A DNA stretch of 62,452 bases, taken from positions 1 through 62,452 of the forward strand of contig NZ_NBZV01000035.1 of NCBI RefSeq assembly GCF_002379095.1. Direction: 5' to 3'. Shown one piece after another: positions 1 to 9,339 of this stretch (the stretch's first letter is position 1; each line of letters starts with the position of its first letter). The position numbers and the translations under genes were made by a program. The stretch is from Polaromonas sp. AER18D-145 (GTDB lineage: Bacteria; Pseudomonadota; Gammaproteobacteria; Burkholderiales; Burkholderiaceae_C). The notes below the pieces were generated by a model, which was not told the DNA's origin, ran no database searches, and saw only the letters and a program-made list of their open reading frames with translations.

Positions 1-96
1 GGCAAGTCACGCACCGCCGAGCCGCTGTACCCAGGCTCGTCTGTAGGCAGGTGCCTTGTCCACGGCGGGCGGGATATCTAACCCACTGGAAAATCC

Positions 97-444
97 ATGT
101 CGTTATCCCCAAACCCTCAGAAACTACCCACAGATTCCCCGGACGAGCCGTATTTCTTTTCCTTGCTGGCGGGCAATGGGCAGACCATTCTGGCCAGCGA
201 GATGTACGACACCAAGGCCAGCGCCCTGGCAGGCATCGAATCCGTCAAGAAAAATGCCGCGGACGAAGCAAAGTATGTGCGCCTGGACGGCAAGGACGGA
301 TCGCCCTATTTCACCCTGCGCGCCGGCAACAACCAGGTGATCGGCCAGAGCCAGATGTACGCCAGTGCCGCCGCGCGCGACAGCGGCATCGCATCGTGCA
401 AAACCAACGGGCCGGGTGCGGCAATCAGCGACCTGAGCGCCTGA
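97..444 (+). CDS. YegP-like DUF1508 protein, two tandem repeats
   Basis: A 115-residue protein made of two similar units of about 45 residues. The first holds DEPYFFSLLAGNGQTILASE and the second GSPYFTLRAGNNQVIGQSQ. This duplicated 'YF-L-AGN-Q-I--S-MY' pattern is the hallmark of the UPF0339/DUF1508 (YegP) family, small soluble proteins of unknown function. The start at 97 gives the usual family length with a short N-terminal lead; a better ribosome site was not seen. It stands alone, about 100 bp upstream of tldD on the same strand. Family call is confident; the cellular role is unknown. Confidence 0.85.
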   Translation: MSLSPNPQKLPTDSPDEPYFFSLLAGNGQTILASEMYDTKASALAGIESVKKNAADEAKYVRLDGKDGSPYFTLRAGNNQVIGQSQMYASAAARDSGIASCKTNGPGAAISDLSA

Positions 445-542
445 TCACCGCCAGCGGCGGCCGGTGTCTGGGGGCGTGGCCCGTCCAGGCGGACAGAAGC
501 CTTGCGGGGGCGGGGCCGGGTCAGACTGCCTACAATGACCGC

Positions 543-2081
543 ATGACCTCACTCAAATCCTCGCCGGCCTCGGCACGCAAGCCTGCCTTTACCGCCGCCC
601 GCGCCGCCCGTCCCAACTCCGACGCCACGTCGGAGCGTCTGGCGATAGCGCAAAAGCTGCTGCTGGCGCCTTTCGGGCTCACCGAGGCCCATTTGAGCCG
701 GGCCCTGGGGGAAATCACTTCGCACGGCGTCGATGACGCCGACCTGTATTTCCAGTACACGCGCAGTGAAGGCTGGAGCCTGGAAGAAGGCATCGTCAAG
801 ACCGGCTCCTTCAGCATCGACCAGGGCGTGGGCGTGCGCGCGGTCAGCGGTGAGAAAACCGCGTTTGCCTACTCCGACGACATCTCCGAGGCCTCGCTGC
901 TCGACGCGGCGCGCACCGTGCGTACCATCTCGGCGGCCACCCGCGCCGGCCGTGTCAAGGTGCCGGCGCGCAAGGTCGCGCCCGGCCGCTCGCTGTACCA
1001 GGACATGGACCCGATCGCAACGCTGGGCAGCACGGCCAAGGTCAAGCTGCTCGAGCGCGTGGAAAAACTCGCCAAGGCCAAAGACCCGCGCATCGTGCAG
1101 GTCATGGCCGGCCTGGCCAGCGAATACGACGTGGTGATGGTCGCGCGTGCCGACGGCACGCTGGCCGCTGACGTGCGGCCGCTGGTGCGCCTGTCCGTGA
1201 CGGTGATTGCCGAGAAAAAGGTCGCCGGCGTGAGCCGCCGCGAAATGGGTTCCGGCGGTGGCGGCGGGCGTTTCGGCCTGGCCTACTTCGACGAGGCGCA
1301 GATCAACGAATATGTCAATGACGCGGTGACCGCGGCCCTGTCCAACCTCGAGGCGCGTCCGGCCCCGGCCGGCGAAATGACCGTGGTGCTGGGCCCCGGC
1401 TGGCCCGGCATCCTGCTGCACGAGGCGATTGGCCACGGGCTGGAGGGCGACTTCAACCGCAAGGGTTCGAGCGCGTTCTCGGGCCGCATCGGGGAGCGTG
1501 TGGCCGCCAAAGGTGTCACCGTGCTGGACGACGGCACGATTGCCGACCGGCGTGGCTCGCTCAACGTCGATGACGAGGGCAACGCCAGCCAGCGCAATGT
1601 GCTGATCGAGGACGGCATCCTCAAGGGCTATATCCAGGACTCGCTCAATGCGCGCCTGTCCGGCGTCAAGCCCACCGGCAACGGCCGCCGCGAAAGTTAT
1701 GCCCATGTGCCCATGCCGCGCATGACCAACACCTACATGCTCGGTGGCGACAAGGCGCCGGAAGAAATCGTCGCCAGCATCAAGAAAGGCCTGTACGCCA
1801 CCAATTTCGGCGGCGGCCAGGTCGACATCACCTCGGGCAAGTTCGTGTTTTCCGCGAGCGAGGCGTTCTGGGTTGAAAACGGCAAGATCCTCTACCCGGT
1901 CAAGGGCGCGACGATTGTCGGCAACGGCCCGGACGCGCTGACCCGCGTCACCATGATGGGCAATGACCTGCAGCTCGACAGCGGTGTCGGCACCTGCGGC
2001 AAGGAAGGCCAGAGCGTGCCGGTGGGTGTCGGCCAGCCGACCCTGCGCATTGACGGCCTGACCGTGGGCGGCACCGCCTGA
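543..2081 (+). CDS. tldD: TldD metalloprotease (PmbA/TldD family)
   Basis: A 512-residue TldD subunit. With PmbA/TldE this family forms a zinc metalloprotease that processes modified peptides such as microcin B17 and degrades unstructured peptides in the cytoplasm. The metal-binding motif HEAIGH lies at residues 293-298, followed by GLEGDFNRKGSS, and the C-terminal region has the family pattern TSGKFVFSASEAFWVENGKI and GNGP. The start ATG at 543 was chosen because similarity begins shortly after it; the open frame runs to position 51 without plausible coding character. About 30 residues at the N-terminus (SSPASARKPAFTAARAARPN) are low-complexity and longer than usual, so a later start is possible. 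No pmbA is adjacent. Confidence 0.95.
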   Translation: MTSLKSSPASARKPAFTAARAARPNSDATSERLAIAQKLLLAPFGLTEAHLSRALGEITSHGVDDADLYFQYTRSEGWSLEEGIVKTGSFSIDQGVGVRAVSGEKTAFAYSDDISEASLLDAARTVRTISAATRAGRVKVPARKVAPGRSLYQDMDPIATLGSTAKVKLLERVEKLAKAKDPRIVQVMAGLASEYDVVMVARADGTLAADVRPLVRLSVTVIAEKKVAGVSRREMGSGGGGGRFGLAYFDEAQINEYVNDAVTAALSNLEARPAPAGEMTVVLGPGWPGILLHEAIGHGLEGDFNRKGSSAFSGRIGERVAAKGVTVLDDGTIADRRGSLNVDDEGNASQRNVLIEDGILKGYIQDSLNARLSGVKPTGNGRRESYAHVPMPRMTNTYMLGGDKAPEEIVASIKKGLYATNFGGGQVDITSGKFVFSASEAFWVENGKILYPVKGATIVGNGPDALTRVTMMGNDLQLDSGVGTCGKEGQSVPVGVGQPTLRIDGLTVGGTA

Positions 2082-2095
2082 TTTTCCTGCTTGGT

Positions 2096-3793
2096 TCAGT
2101 TCGCTGAAAGCAGGCGCTCGCGCAATTCTCGCTTGAGGAGTTTGCCGTTGGCGTTGCGGGGCAGCGGCGACGGCATGATGCTGATCGCATCGGGTACCTT
2201 GTAGTCCGCCAGGTCACGGCGGCACAGGTCCTTGAGCTCTTCCGCGAGCGCCTCGCCGGACACACCGGCGGCGCTGACATGCACAAACGCATGGACCCGT
2301 TCACCCAGAACCGGGCAGGGCACGCCGACGGTAGCGGCCTCCAGCACGCGGGGGTGTCCCATCAGGCAGTTTTCCACCTCGACCGAGAACACCTTGTAGC
2401 CGCCCCGGTTGATCATGTCTTTCTTGCGGTCGTGGATGCGCAGAAAGCCGTCCGCATCCAGGGTGCCGATATCGCCTGATTTCCAGTAACCGCCACAAAA
2501 CGACAGCGCGGTGGCTTGCGGGTTGTTCCAGTAACGGGGAACCACCATCGGCCCGCCAATCCAGACTTCGCCGCTCTCGCCAGGCGGCATTTCGCGGCCT
2601 TCGTCGTCCATGATGCGGATGTCTGCGCAGGGCAGGGCGACGCCTACCGCGTCCAGCACCCGCGAGCCTGGCGGCGTGATGGTGGCCGGAGAGGTGGTTT
2701 CCGTGGCGCCGTAGGCATTGAAAAGCTGCACGGTCGGGCAGTGCTGTCCCAACTGCCCGATGGTGCTCACTGGCATGGGGGCGCCGCCGAACCCGCCCAG
2801 GCGCCAGGCGCTCAGATCGAGTGCGGCGAATCCGGGTTCGCGCAGGCACAGCGCATACATGGCCGGCACCATGAGGGTGTAACTCATGCGTTCGCGCGCG
2901 GCCAATTGCAGAAATGCCCCCGCCTTGAACTCGCGCAGGATGATCACACATCCCGCGACCGCGCCCATGGCCGCAACGATGGCAATGATGCCGGTCACAT
3001 GCGAGCCGGGCACCGCCAGCACCGCGCGTTCGCCGGCCTCCAGGCCCAGGCAGGTCTGGTAGTGCAGGGCCGAGTGCACCACATTGAAGTGCGTGATGAC
3101 CGCGCCTTTGGGCTGCCCCGTGGTCCCCGAGGTGTAGAGAATGATGGCGGGTGCTTCCTCGGCCTCACCCTCACCCTGCCATAAGGTGGCCAGGGGCGGA
3201 TCCAGAAGGCTGTTCCACGCTGTTGACAGCATGGTCTTCGGGACTGCAGACCCGTCGGCGCCGGTGCACAGCACCTGAATGATCGGCGCGCCGTCGTCGA
3301 GTTGCGTTGGCAGCAGGCGCACCAGGTCGGCCTGCGCAATCACGGCCCGCGCCCCGCACTGATGGAGGATGAAGCCGATGCCTTTGGCCGAGTCCCGCGT
3401 GCTCATGGGTACCGCCACCGCACCGAGCTGCGCAATGCCATACAGCGCCAGCACGAACTCGGCCCGATTGCCCATCAGCAGCGCCACCCGGTCACCCGGG
3501 TTCACTCCCAGGCGCTGCAGGCCCTGGGCAATGCGCAGGCCGGCGTCTTCCAGCTGCCGCCAGGTCCAGCGCTGATCACCGTCCACCAACGCCTCGGCTT
3601 GCGGATGGCGCGCCGCGGCCTCATGCATCATCGTGGCAAGCCCCGGAGGGCGGGATGCGAAGCAGGCGACGACGCGTGAATCGAAATGGGCCTCGCGCCG
3701 CAACACCTGCGGGGCGTGCAGCTGCCAATGCGTCAGCGTGGTGCTGCGGTCGTCCACGGTTGCCGCCGCGGGTTCAATGCCCGTTTGCGCCAC
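2096..3793 (-). CDS. AMP-forming acyl-CoA ligase of the transporter operon
   Basis: A 565-residue member of the ANL adenylating enzyme superfamily, expected to activate a carboxylic acid with ATP and join it to coenzyme A. Visible motifs: the phosphate loop YTSGTTGQPKG at about residues 220-230, FNAYGATETTS in the middle, GDIGTLDADGFLRIHDRKKD as the hinge, and the catalytic-lysine region NANGKLLKREL near the C-terminus. It is the last gene of a minus-strand operon; its start overlaps the end of the livF-type gene by 20 bp, so translation is probably coupled. The context of regulator, importer and ligase suggests that the imported acid is trapped as its CoA ester. The substrate cannot be read from the sequence; aromatic or alicyclic acids are plausible. 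Confidence 0.88.
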   Translation of the reverse strand: MAQTGIEPAAATVDDRSTTLTHWQLHAPQVLRREAHFDSRVVACFASRPPGLATMMHEAAARHPQAEALVDGDQRWTWRQLEDAGLRIAQGLQRLGVNPGDRVALLMGNRAEFVLALYGIAQLGAVAVPMSTRDSAKGIGFILHQCGARAVIAQADLVRLLPTQLDDGAPIIQVLCTGADGSAVPKTMLSTAWNSLLDPPLATLWQGEGEAEEAPAIILYTSGTTGQPKGAVITHFNVVHSALHYQTCLGLEAGERAVLAVPGSHVTGIIAIVAAMGAVAGCVIILREFKAGAFLQLAARERMSYTLMVPAMYALCLREPGFAALDLSAWRLGGFGGAPMPVSTIGQLGQHCPTVQLFNAYGATETTSPATITPPGSRVLDAVGVALPCADIRIMDDEGREMPPGESGEVWIGGPMVVPRYWNNPQATALSFCGGYWKSGDIGTLDADGFLRIHDRKKDMINRGGYKVFSVEVENCLMGHPRVLEAATVGVPCPVLGERVHAFVHVSAAGVSGEALAEELKDLCRRDLADYKVPDAISIMPSPLPRNANGKLLKRELRERLLSAN

Positions 3794-4415
3794 GCTCGAT
3801 CACAATCTCAGTGTCGAGCAGGTGGCGCGAGTGGTTCAGGTCCGATTGACTGATCAGTACCGAGAGACCGCTGCCGCGCATTTTGCCCACGACCTCCGAG
3901 AGCCTTTGCGACAGGGCGGGTGCCACGCCCTCGAAGGGTTCGTCCAGCAGCAACAGGCGCGTGCCCACCGCCAGTGCACGGGCCAGCGCGACCAGCTTTT
4001 GCTGCCCGCCGGACAACAGCAGGGCTTTGCGCGTGCGCATTTCAACGAGTTCCGGCAAGACCGAGTAGACCAGTTCCAGGCGTTCGGAAACACGCAGGCT
4101 GGGTGACACCCAAAGCGGCAGGCAGATGTTTTCCTCAACCGTCAGCTCCGGCACCAGCCCGCGGTCTTCCGGCATGTAGCCAATACCCAGGGCGGCGCGC
4201 TCGTGGCTGGCCAGGGTGCTGAGGTCCACGTCGCCAAAGTGCAGAGTTCCTTCGCGCAGTGCGAGATGGCCCATGATGGTCCGCATGACACTGGTCTTGC
4301 CGGCGCCGTTGCGTCCGACCAGGCCGACCAGACTTCCGGGCTCCACCGTGATGGAAAACTGTCGCAGCACATCAACGTTCTGGATGGCCACGACGGCCTG
4401 CGAAAGCCGGATCAT
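3774..4415 (-). CDS. livF: Branched-chain-type ABC transporter ATPase, LivF-like
   Basis: A 213-residue ABC ATPase of the LivF subgroup. It has Walker A GLVGRNGAGKTSV near residues 33-45, the signature LLSGGQQKLVALARAL and Walker B LLLLDEPFEG. It is shorter than typical LivF (about 235 residues), and the usual post-Walker-B 'VEQN' switch segment reads LISQSDLNHSRHLL, so the C-terminal end is atypical. It overlaps the upstream livG-type gene by four bases and the downstream ligase by 20 bp, which ties it firmly to this operon. It pairs with the LivG-like subunit to power import. Confidence 0.92.
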   Translation of the reverse strand: MIRLSQAVVAIQNVDVLRQFSITVEPGSLVGLVGRNGAGKTSVMRTIMGHLALREGTLHFGDVDLSTLASHERAALGIGYMPEDRGLVPELTVEENICLPLWVSPSLRVSERLELVYSVLPELVEMRTRKALLLSGGQQKLVALARALAVGTRLLLLDEPFEGVAPALSQRLSEVVGKMRGSGLSVLISQSDLNHSRHLLDTEIVIERGANGH

Positions 4416-5203
4416 GCTGCAGCCTCCTCGGTAGGTCGCACGGAGCCGGTCACGTAGCGCTGCACCTCGGTGTCCCCCAGCACCGCCGACGAAGAGCCGT
4501 CAGCGATCACACGTCCGCTGTAAAAAGCAATCACACGCGAGGCATAACGCTCCACGATGTCCATGTCGTGTTCAACAAACACCACGGTCACCGGCCGGCC
4601 CTGCGCGCCGCGGTCAATCGCGTTCATGACTGTGTCCATGGTCATGAACTTTTCCTCGGCGCTGACGCCGCTGGTGGGCTCGTCAAGCATCAGGAGTTTG
4701 GGGTGTCCGGTCAGCGCCATCGCAATGTCCAGAAGTTTGCGCACGCCGCCCGGCAGTTCCATCACGGGCCGCGACGCGTGTTTTGCCAGGTCAAAACGCT
4801 CCAGCAGGCTGAGGCATTCGGCCACGGCGGAGGGCTCCCGGCCCGAGCGCAGAAACGAGCGTTCACCGCGACTGCAATGCAGCGATGCCAGCATGTTGTC
4901 CAGCACCGGCATGTGCATGCACAGCTGTGGAATCTGAAATGACCGGGCCACGCCCCGGCGCGTGATTTCCCGTGGGGCCAGCGCGGTGATGTCTTCGCCG
5001 TCCAGAACGATCTGCCCCGACGCCGGTTTCAGGTAACCGGTGATCATGTTGACGAACGTGGTCTTGCCGGCGCCGTTGCTGCCGATCAGGCACAGGCGCT
5101 CGCCGGTGGCAATGTCGATGGAGATGTCGGATGCCGCGACCACGGCACCGAAGCTGCGGTTCAGGTGTTGGGCGGACAACAGGGCTTGTTTGACGGGGTT
5201 CAC
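4412..5203 (-). CDS. livG: Branched-chain-type ABC transporter ATPase, LivG-like
   Basis: A 263-residue ABC ATPase of the LivG subgroup, recognised by Walker A LIGSNGAGKTTFVNMITGYL, the LivG-type insert around GVARSFQIPQL, Walker B LLMLDEPTSG and the switch VFVEHDMDIVERYASRVIAF. The signature segment is ELPGGVRKLLDIAMAL, a mild variant of LSGGQ. The start codon is GTG at 5203 (reads MNPVKQALLSAQHLNRSFG). It ends with a four-base overlap onto livF and begins 6 bp after livM, as expected for co-translated subunits. Confidence 0.93.
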   Translation of the reverse strand: MNPVKQALLSAQHLNRSFGAVVAASDISIDIATGERLCLIGSNGAGKTTFVNMITGYLKPASGQIVLDGEDITALAPREITRRGVARSFQIPQLCMHMPVLDNMLASLHCSRGERSFLRSGREPSAVAECLSLLERFDLAKHASRPVMELPGGVRKLLDIAMALTGHPKLLMLDEPTSGVSAEEKFMTMDTVMNAIDRGAQGRPVTVVFVEHDMDIVERYASRVIAFYSGRVIADGSSSAVLGDTEVQRYVTGSVRPTEEAAA

Positions 5204-5209
5204 GGCGAC

Positions 5210-6169
5210 TCAGTCCTTGTTGTTGCGTTTGGGAAGCAGCCGGTACATCTGCGAGCCCAGTCCGTCGGGCAGAAAACGGATCACCAGCAACAGGAAGATG
5301 CCCAATGCCAGCTGCCAGGTGTTGGGGAAATAGGCACTGGAGAATGAACGCACCAGCTCCAGCAGCAAGGAGCTGACGAGCACGGCGGTCACGCTCTGGT
5401 AACCCGCCAGAATGGCCACGAAGACAAATTCGCCGGAGGTTGTCCAGTAGCTGAAGTTGGGGTCGATGTGGCCGAGTGCGAGCACGCTCAATGCGCCGCC
5501 CAGCCCCCCCAGAAACGCGGCCAGCAGGTAGTTCCACGCCACGATGTTGACGACCGACATGCCCAGGTATTCCACCCGCAGTTCGTTTTCCCGAACCGCC
5601 AGTGACAGCAGGCCGCGCGTGGAATCACAATAGAGGCGCGCCAGTCCGGCCATCAGGCAGGTGATGCCCGAGGTGACGCCCCACAGCAGCAGGGTGGATT
5701 GCGCCGCCTCGGGTTTGAAGCCGAACAGGGTCGGGCGCGTGACGTTGAAGCCGTCCGAGCCGCCCAGCGTGTCGGTTTTCATCAGAATCCCGTACAGCAC
5801 CATCGACAGCGCCAGCGTCAGCATGGCAAAGAAAATGCCGCGGTAACGCGCCAGCAGGGGCGCAAAAGGCAGGGCGACAAAAAAGGCCGTCACCCCGCCC
5901 ATCAAGGACAGTGCCAGTGCGTCGGTGATGCCCAGCCGGTTGAACAGCAGGGCGGCGGTGTAGCCGCCGGCTGCAAACACCAGTCCCTGGCCGAAGGGCA
6001 CCGCGCCGCTGCGCATCATCAGCATGATGCCGAGCGACACCAGGCCATTGGCCAGGGCAATGGTGCCCAAAAAAACCAGCCACTTGGGCAGTACCAGCCC
6101 GAGCCCGAGCAGCAGCAGAAAGACCAGGACAGAAACCAGAAAAACGCGCTTGGCAGAAGAAACAATCAA
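5210..6169 (-). CDS. livM: Branched-chain-type ABC transporter permease, LivM-like
   Basis: A 319-residue, strongly hydrophobic inner-membrane permease of the LivM type with about eight to ten membrane spans, beginning VFLVSVLVFLLLLGLGLVLP. The family motif region around YCDSTRGLLSLAVRENELRVEYLGM, a cytoplasmic loop that contacts the ATPases, is present. The start is TTG at 6169, an unusual codon supported by a GGAGG Shine-Dalgarno eight bases upstream. It follows livH by about 40 bp and is followed by livG after 6 bp. Confidence 0.92.
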   Translation of the reverse strand: MIVSSAKRVFLVSVLVFLLLLGLGLVLPKWLVFLGTIALANGLVSLGIMLMMRSGAVPFGQGLVFAAGGYTAALLFNRLGITDALALSLMGGVTAFFVALPFAPLLARYRGIFFAMLTLALSMVLYGILMKTDTLGGSDGFNVTRPTLFGFKPEAAQSTLLLWGVTSGITCLMAGLARLYCDSTRGLLSLAVRENELRVEYLGMSVVNIVAWNYLLAAFLGGLGGALSVLALGHIDPNFSYWTTSGEFVFVAILAGYQSVTAVLVSSLLLELVRSFSSAYFPNTWQLALGIFLLLVIRFLPDGLGSQMYRLLPKRNNKD

Positions 6170-6209
6170 GACAAAATCCTCCGGGCTTTATAGGGACGGC
6201 GGCTTGCCA

Positions 6210-7106
6210 TCAAATCTTGCGGGCCTGGATGCGCTGGAACATTCCTTCGGGGCGGAACATCAGGATCACGGCCATCACGACGTAGATGCTGAACAGCTCG
6301 GCCGGCGGCCAGATGTGCACAGCCGTCGCTCGAGATAGCCCGACGATCAATGCACCTATGGCTGCCCCCTCGATGCTGCCAAGCCCGCCGATGATGACCA
6401 CTGCAAACGACACGATGATCACGCCAACGCTCAAGCCTGGCTGCACTGAAATCATCGGTGCCGTGAGCGCTCCCCCGAGCGCCGCAAAAAACACGCCGCC
6501 CATGAAAGCCAGGGTGTAGATCCGCGACACGTTCACACCCATGCTGGACGCCACCTCCGCGCTGTGAATGACTGCCGTCACGATCTTGCCCTGACGCGTG
6601 CGGTTGAGCACCCACCATGTGAGCAGTCCGCATCCGATCGCGAGCCCGATCAACAGCACGTCATAGCCGACGTAGGATTGACCGGCAATATTGAGGATGC
6701 CGAAGGCCTGGTAGGTATCCGACACGTAATAGGGATTCACGCCCCACAGCAGTTTGGTGATGTCTTCCAGCATCAAGAACATCGCGTAGGTCACCAGCAC
6801 CAGCAGCACTTCGTCTCGGCCATAAAACATTCTCAGAATGCCACGCTCCGTCAAGGGCGCCAGGAGGACGGAAACACCCACTGCCGCCGCAAACAATGCG
6901 ACCACGGTGAAGGCCGGCGCCATCTGCATGGACAGCATCCAGCCCACCAGGCTGGCGCCAGCATATGCGCCCACGGCATAAAAGCTGCCGTGGGCGATGT
7001 TCAGGATTTTCAGCACGCCGAACACAAGCGTCAGCCCCAGCGCCACGATGAAAAGCCATGACGCATAGGTGATGCCGTCAAACAATATAGTGAGAAGCAG
7101 GTTCAT
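6210..7106 (-). CDS. livH: Branched-chain-type ABC transporter permease, LivH-like
   Basis: A 298-residue LivH-type permease with about eight membrane segments. Typical landmarks are the N-terminal LFDGITYASWLFIVALGLTL and FGVLKILNIAHGSFYAVGAY, and the C-terminal GGLGSIEGAAIGALIVG. It forms the membrane channel together with LivM. It is the first membrane component after the binding protein in the minus-strand operon and starts at an ordinary ATG. Confidence 0.93.
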   Translation of the reverse strand: MNLLLTILFDGITYASWLFIVALGLTLVFGVLKILNIAHGSFYAVGAYAGASLVGWMLSMQMAPAFTVVALFAAAVGVSVLLAPLTERGILRMFYGRDEVLLVLVTYAMFLMLEDITKLLWGVNPYYVSDTYQAFGILNIAGQSYVGYDVLLIGLAIGCGLLTWWVLNRTRQGKIVTAVIHSAEVASSMGVNVSRIYTLAFMGGVFFAALGGALTAPMISVQPGLSVGVIIVSFAVVIIGGLGSIEGAAIGALIVGLSRATAVHIWPPAELFSIYVVMAVILMFRPEGMFQRIQARKI

Positions 7107-7147
7107 GTGCAGCGTGCAGAAAATTGAATATCAGGGGGTCACGGGCC

Positions 7148-8470
7148 TCACGGGCACTTGGCGCCCGGGAAGCCGGCCTTGATCCAGTCTTCGCTCTTCA
7201 TGTTGGCCGGCGGGTTGACGCAAGCAGCGCCGAACCGCTGGATGTCATCGAGCATCACCATCTTGCGGGCGGCGTCGTAACGGGTCTTGCCGATGGCGGT
7301 GTCCTGGATCGCCTGCTGGCCGTCGCCGAGCGCCATCCGGATGGTGCCGGCTGGGGATTCCCACTGGCTGCCTTTCAGTGCCGCGGCGAGCTGTTCCTGC
7401 GTCGGCTTTTTGCCGCCATTGGCCGCCATCGCCTTTTCTGCGGCAGCCTTGAGTCCGAACAGGGCCTGGGCCATGCGGTAGGGTGCCTGCACCGGGTACA
7501 CGTTGTTGGCTTTCTCATACAGGCTGAACCACCAGTCGTTCAGGGCTGACTTCGGCGACATCAGGCCATAGGCACCACGCGCGCCGAGGATGACGCCATT
7601 GGGCATCTTGTCCCCCAGGGCGGGCAGCACGTGGTCTGCGGCTGAAAACACGCCCTGCTGCTTCTGGAACACGCCGCGGGCGTTGGCTTGCAGGATGAAG
7701 GCTTGCAGGTCGCCGCCCCAGAGGCTGGAGTGCAGAATGTCTGCCGGCTTGGTGGAAAGTGCGGAAATTTCGGTGCCATACTGGCCGGCGCCAAATTTCG
7801 GCAGCAGGTCGGCTTCGACTTTGGCACCCTTGTAGAGCTGCTCCATCGACAGCACGAAGTCCTTGCGCGAGTCCTGTCCCCAGGCGTAGTCCTGGTTGAT
7901 CAGGTTGTAGCGTTCTACCTTGACATTGCGCATCTTCAGATAGCGGGCCAGCGCCACGTTGTCCATGGTCGCATGGGATGCCGTGCGGAACACGTACTGG
8001 TACTTGTTTTCCTCAAAGATACGGGGCGTGCCGCAGTCGTAGAGGATGAGAAACCGCTTCATCTCTTCAGCGACGGGGGCGACGGCCAGGCAGTCGCCGG
8101 ACCCGACGTATCCCACAACGGCATCGACTTTCTCACGCTCGTACAGGTTGCGCATTTCCTGAACCTGCTTGGTCGCGCCGCCGGCTTCGTCGACATACAC
8201 GGCTTCGATTTTCATCCCGGCAAAGCCGGGCTTGTTGTAGGGCGCGGGCGCCTGCCCCTTGTTGAAGGCATCAATGAGCACCTTGGCGCCATTGACCGCC
8301 GGCACGCCGAAGCTTTCCGCCGCCTGGCCGGAAAGAAAGCTGACGATGCCGATCTTGAAGGTTTCCTGTGCCAGTGCCGGCGCCGCCGCGATCGCCACGG
8401 CAGTCGCTAGAAGTGCATGACGCCACTGGGGCCGGAAGCGGCACTGCCATTTTTTTTCTGCGATTTCCAT
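7148..8470 (-). CDS. Periplasmic substrate-binding protein of the ABC importer
   Basis: A 440-residue Leu/Ile/Val-type periplasmic binding protein (type I fold). The signal peptide follows a charged N-terminus: residues about 18-34 read ALLATAVAIAAAPALAQ with cleavage after ALA. The mature start ETFKIGIVSFLSGQAAESFG matches the family. The mature domain is somewhat longer than classic LivJ/LivK, as is common for paralogues that bind aromatic or other organic acids rather than amino acids. An AGGAGACAACG ribosome site precedes the ATG. It lies between the regulator and the permeases. The ligand is unknown. Confidence 0.9.
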   Translation of the reverse strand: MEIAEKKWQCRFRPQWRHALLATAVAIAAAPALAQETFKIGIVSFLSGQAAESFGVPAVNGAKVLIDAFNKGQAPAPYNKPGFAGMKIEAVYVDEAGGATKQVQEMRNLYEREKVDAVVGYVGSGDCLAVAPVAEEMKRFLILYDCGTPRIFEENKYQYVFRTASHATMDNVALARYLKMRNVKVERYNLINQDYAWGQDSRKDFVLSMEQLYKGAKVEADLLPKFGAGQYGTEISALSTKPADILHSSLWGGDLQAFILQANARGVFQKQQGVFSAADHVLPALGDKMPNGVILGARGAYGLMSPKSALNDWWFSLYEKANNVYPVQAPYRMAQALFGLKAAAEKAMAANGGKKPTQEQLAAALKGSQWESPAGTIRMALGDGQQAIQDTAIGKTRYDAARKMVMLDDIQRFGAACVNPPANMKSEDWIKAGFPGAKCP

Positions 8471-8526
8471 CGTTGTCTCCTATTGGTTGAACAGGTAAAA
8501 AAACCGGTCGGGCCAAGGCCTCGCCG

Positions 8527-9321
8527 TTACTCCAGGTGATGCGTCTCAATGGGCGTGTTCATCGGAATCCTGGCCAGCGTATAGCCACGCTGAAAATCAA
8601 TCAAGTGCTTGCGCGTCCACTCCTGCGCCTGCCCGGCATCGCCCGCGGCAATGGCCTTGAAAATGCGCTTGTGGGCGTCAAGATTGCGTCGCTCCAACTG
8701 CGGCAAGACGGCCTGCAGCCTGGTCAGGGACGGACGGTAAAGCAGGTTGATGGGCTCCCGCGCCAGCATCAACACCCGGTTGCCGGAGGCGCGCGCCACG
8801 GTGGCATGAAACTCGATGTCGATCTGCGCGTGCTCCTGCATGGAGCCGCCATTTTTGTGGTGCGCCTTCAGGCGATCCACATTGGCCGCGAGCTGCTCGA
8901 TGTCCGCGGCTGTTGCTGACTGGGCCGCCAGACGCGCGGCCTCGGGTTCGAGCACCACCGCAACCTGCCACAGTTCGGCAAAGGTGACCTGTTGCAGCAT
9001 CAGCGAGCGCGCGGCGCGCGGGGCCGCGTCATAAATGCCGGGCATCGTGACCTGCAGGCGCTTGGAGCTGCGGCGCTCGACCAGACCCTCCTGCTCCAGC
9101 TGGCGGATGGCCTCGCGCACGGTGGAGCGGTTGACGCCGAACTGCTCAGCCAACTCGACCTCGGTCGGCAGCAGGGTGCCGGGCGACAGCTTCCCGCTCA
9201 GAATCTGCTTTTCCACGACCCCGGTAATCATCTGGTAGGCAGGCGTGACCTTGACCCGCTCAAACAGAGGTTCGCTGGATTCGGAGGCTACTTCGGCAAG
9301 CATGCAGGTGGCGGACATCAT
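8527..9321 (-). CDS. GntR-family regulator, FadR/FCD subgroup
   Basis: A 264-residue transcription factor with an N-terminal winged helix (ILSGKLSPGTLLPTEVELAE, then FGVNRSTVREAIRQLEQEGL) and a C-terminal FCD ligand domain with probable metal ligands in DIEFHATVARASGN and AHKRIFKAIAAGDAGQA. The longest open frame begins at 9351, but an ATG at 9321 (MMSATCMLAE) is preferred because a perfect operator-like palindrome at 9325-9339 would otherwise lie inside the gene. A third in-frame ATG is at 9303. As first gene of the minus-strand operon it probably represses itself and the downstream importer and ligase in response to the substrate or its CoA ester. The inducer is unknown. Confidence 0.88.
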   Translation of the reverse strand: MMSATCMLAEVASESSEPLFERVKVTPAYQMITGVVEKQILSGKLSPGTLLPTEVELAEQFGVNRSTVREAIRQLEQEGLVERRSSKRLQVTMPGIYDAAPRAARSLMLQQVTFAELWQVAVVLEPEAARLAAQSATAADIEQLAANVDRLKAHHKNGGSMQEHAQIDIEFHATVARASGNRVLMLAREPINLLYRPSLTRLQAVLPQLERRNLDAHKRIFKAIAAGDAGQAQEWTRKHLIDFQRGYTLARIPMNTPIETHHLE

Positions 9322-9324
9322 GAA

Positions 9325-9339
9325 GTTTGTCGGACAAAC
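9325..9339. promoter_or_regulatory. Probable GntR-type operator palindrome
   Basis: The 15-bp sequence GTTTGTCGGACAAAC is a perfect palindrome with 7-bp arms and one central base. It sits four bases upstream of the proposed regulator ATG at 9321. Size, symmetry and place fit an autoregulatory operator for the adjacent FadR-type protein. Binding is inferred. Confidence 0.55.

Noticed and set aside
51..542. Long N-terminal extension of the tldD frame
   Set aside because: The open frame covers the YegP-like gene in another frame and has no TldD similarity before 543; high GC keeps antisense and shifted frames open.
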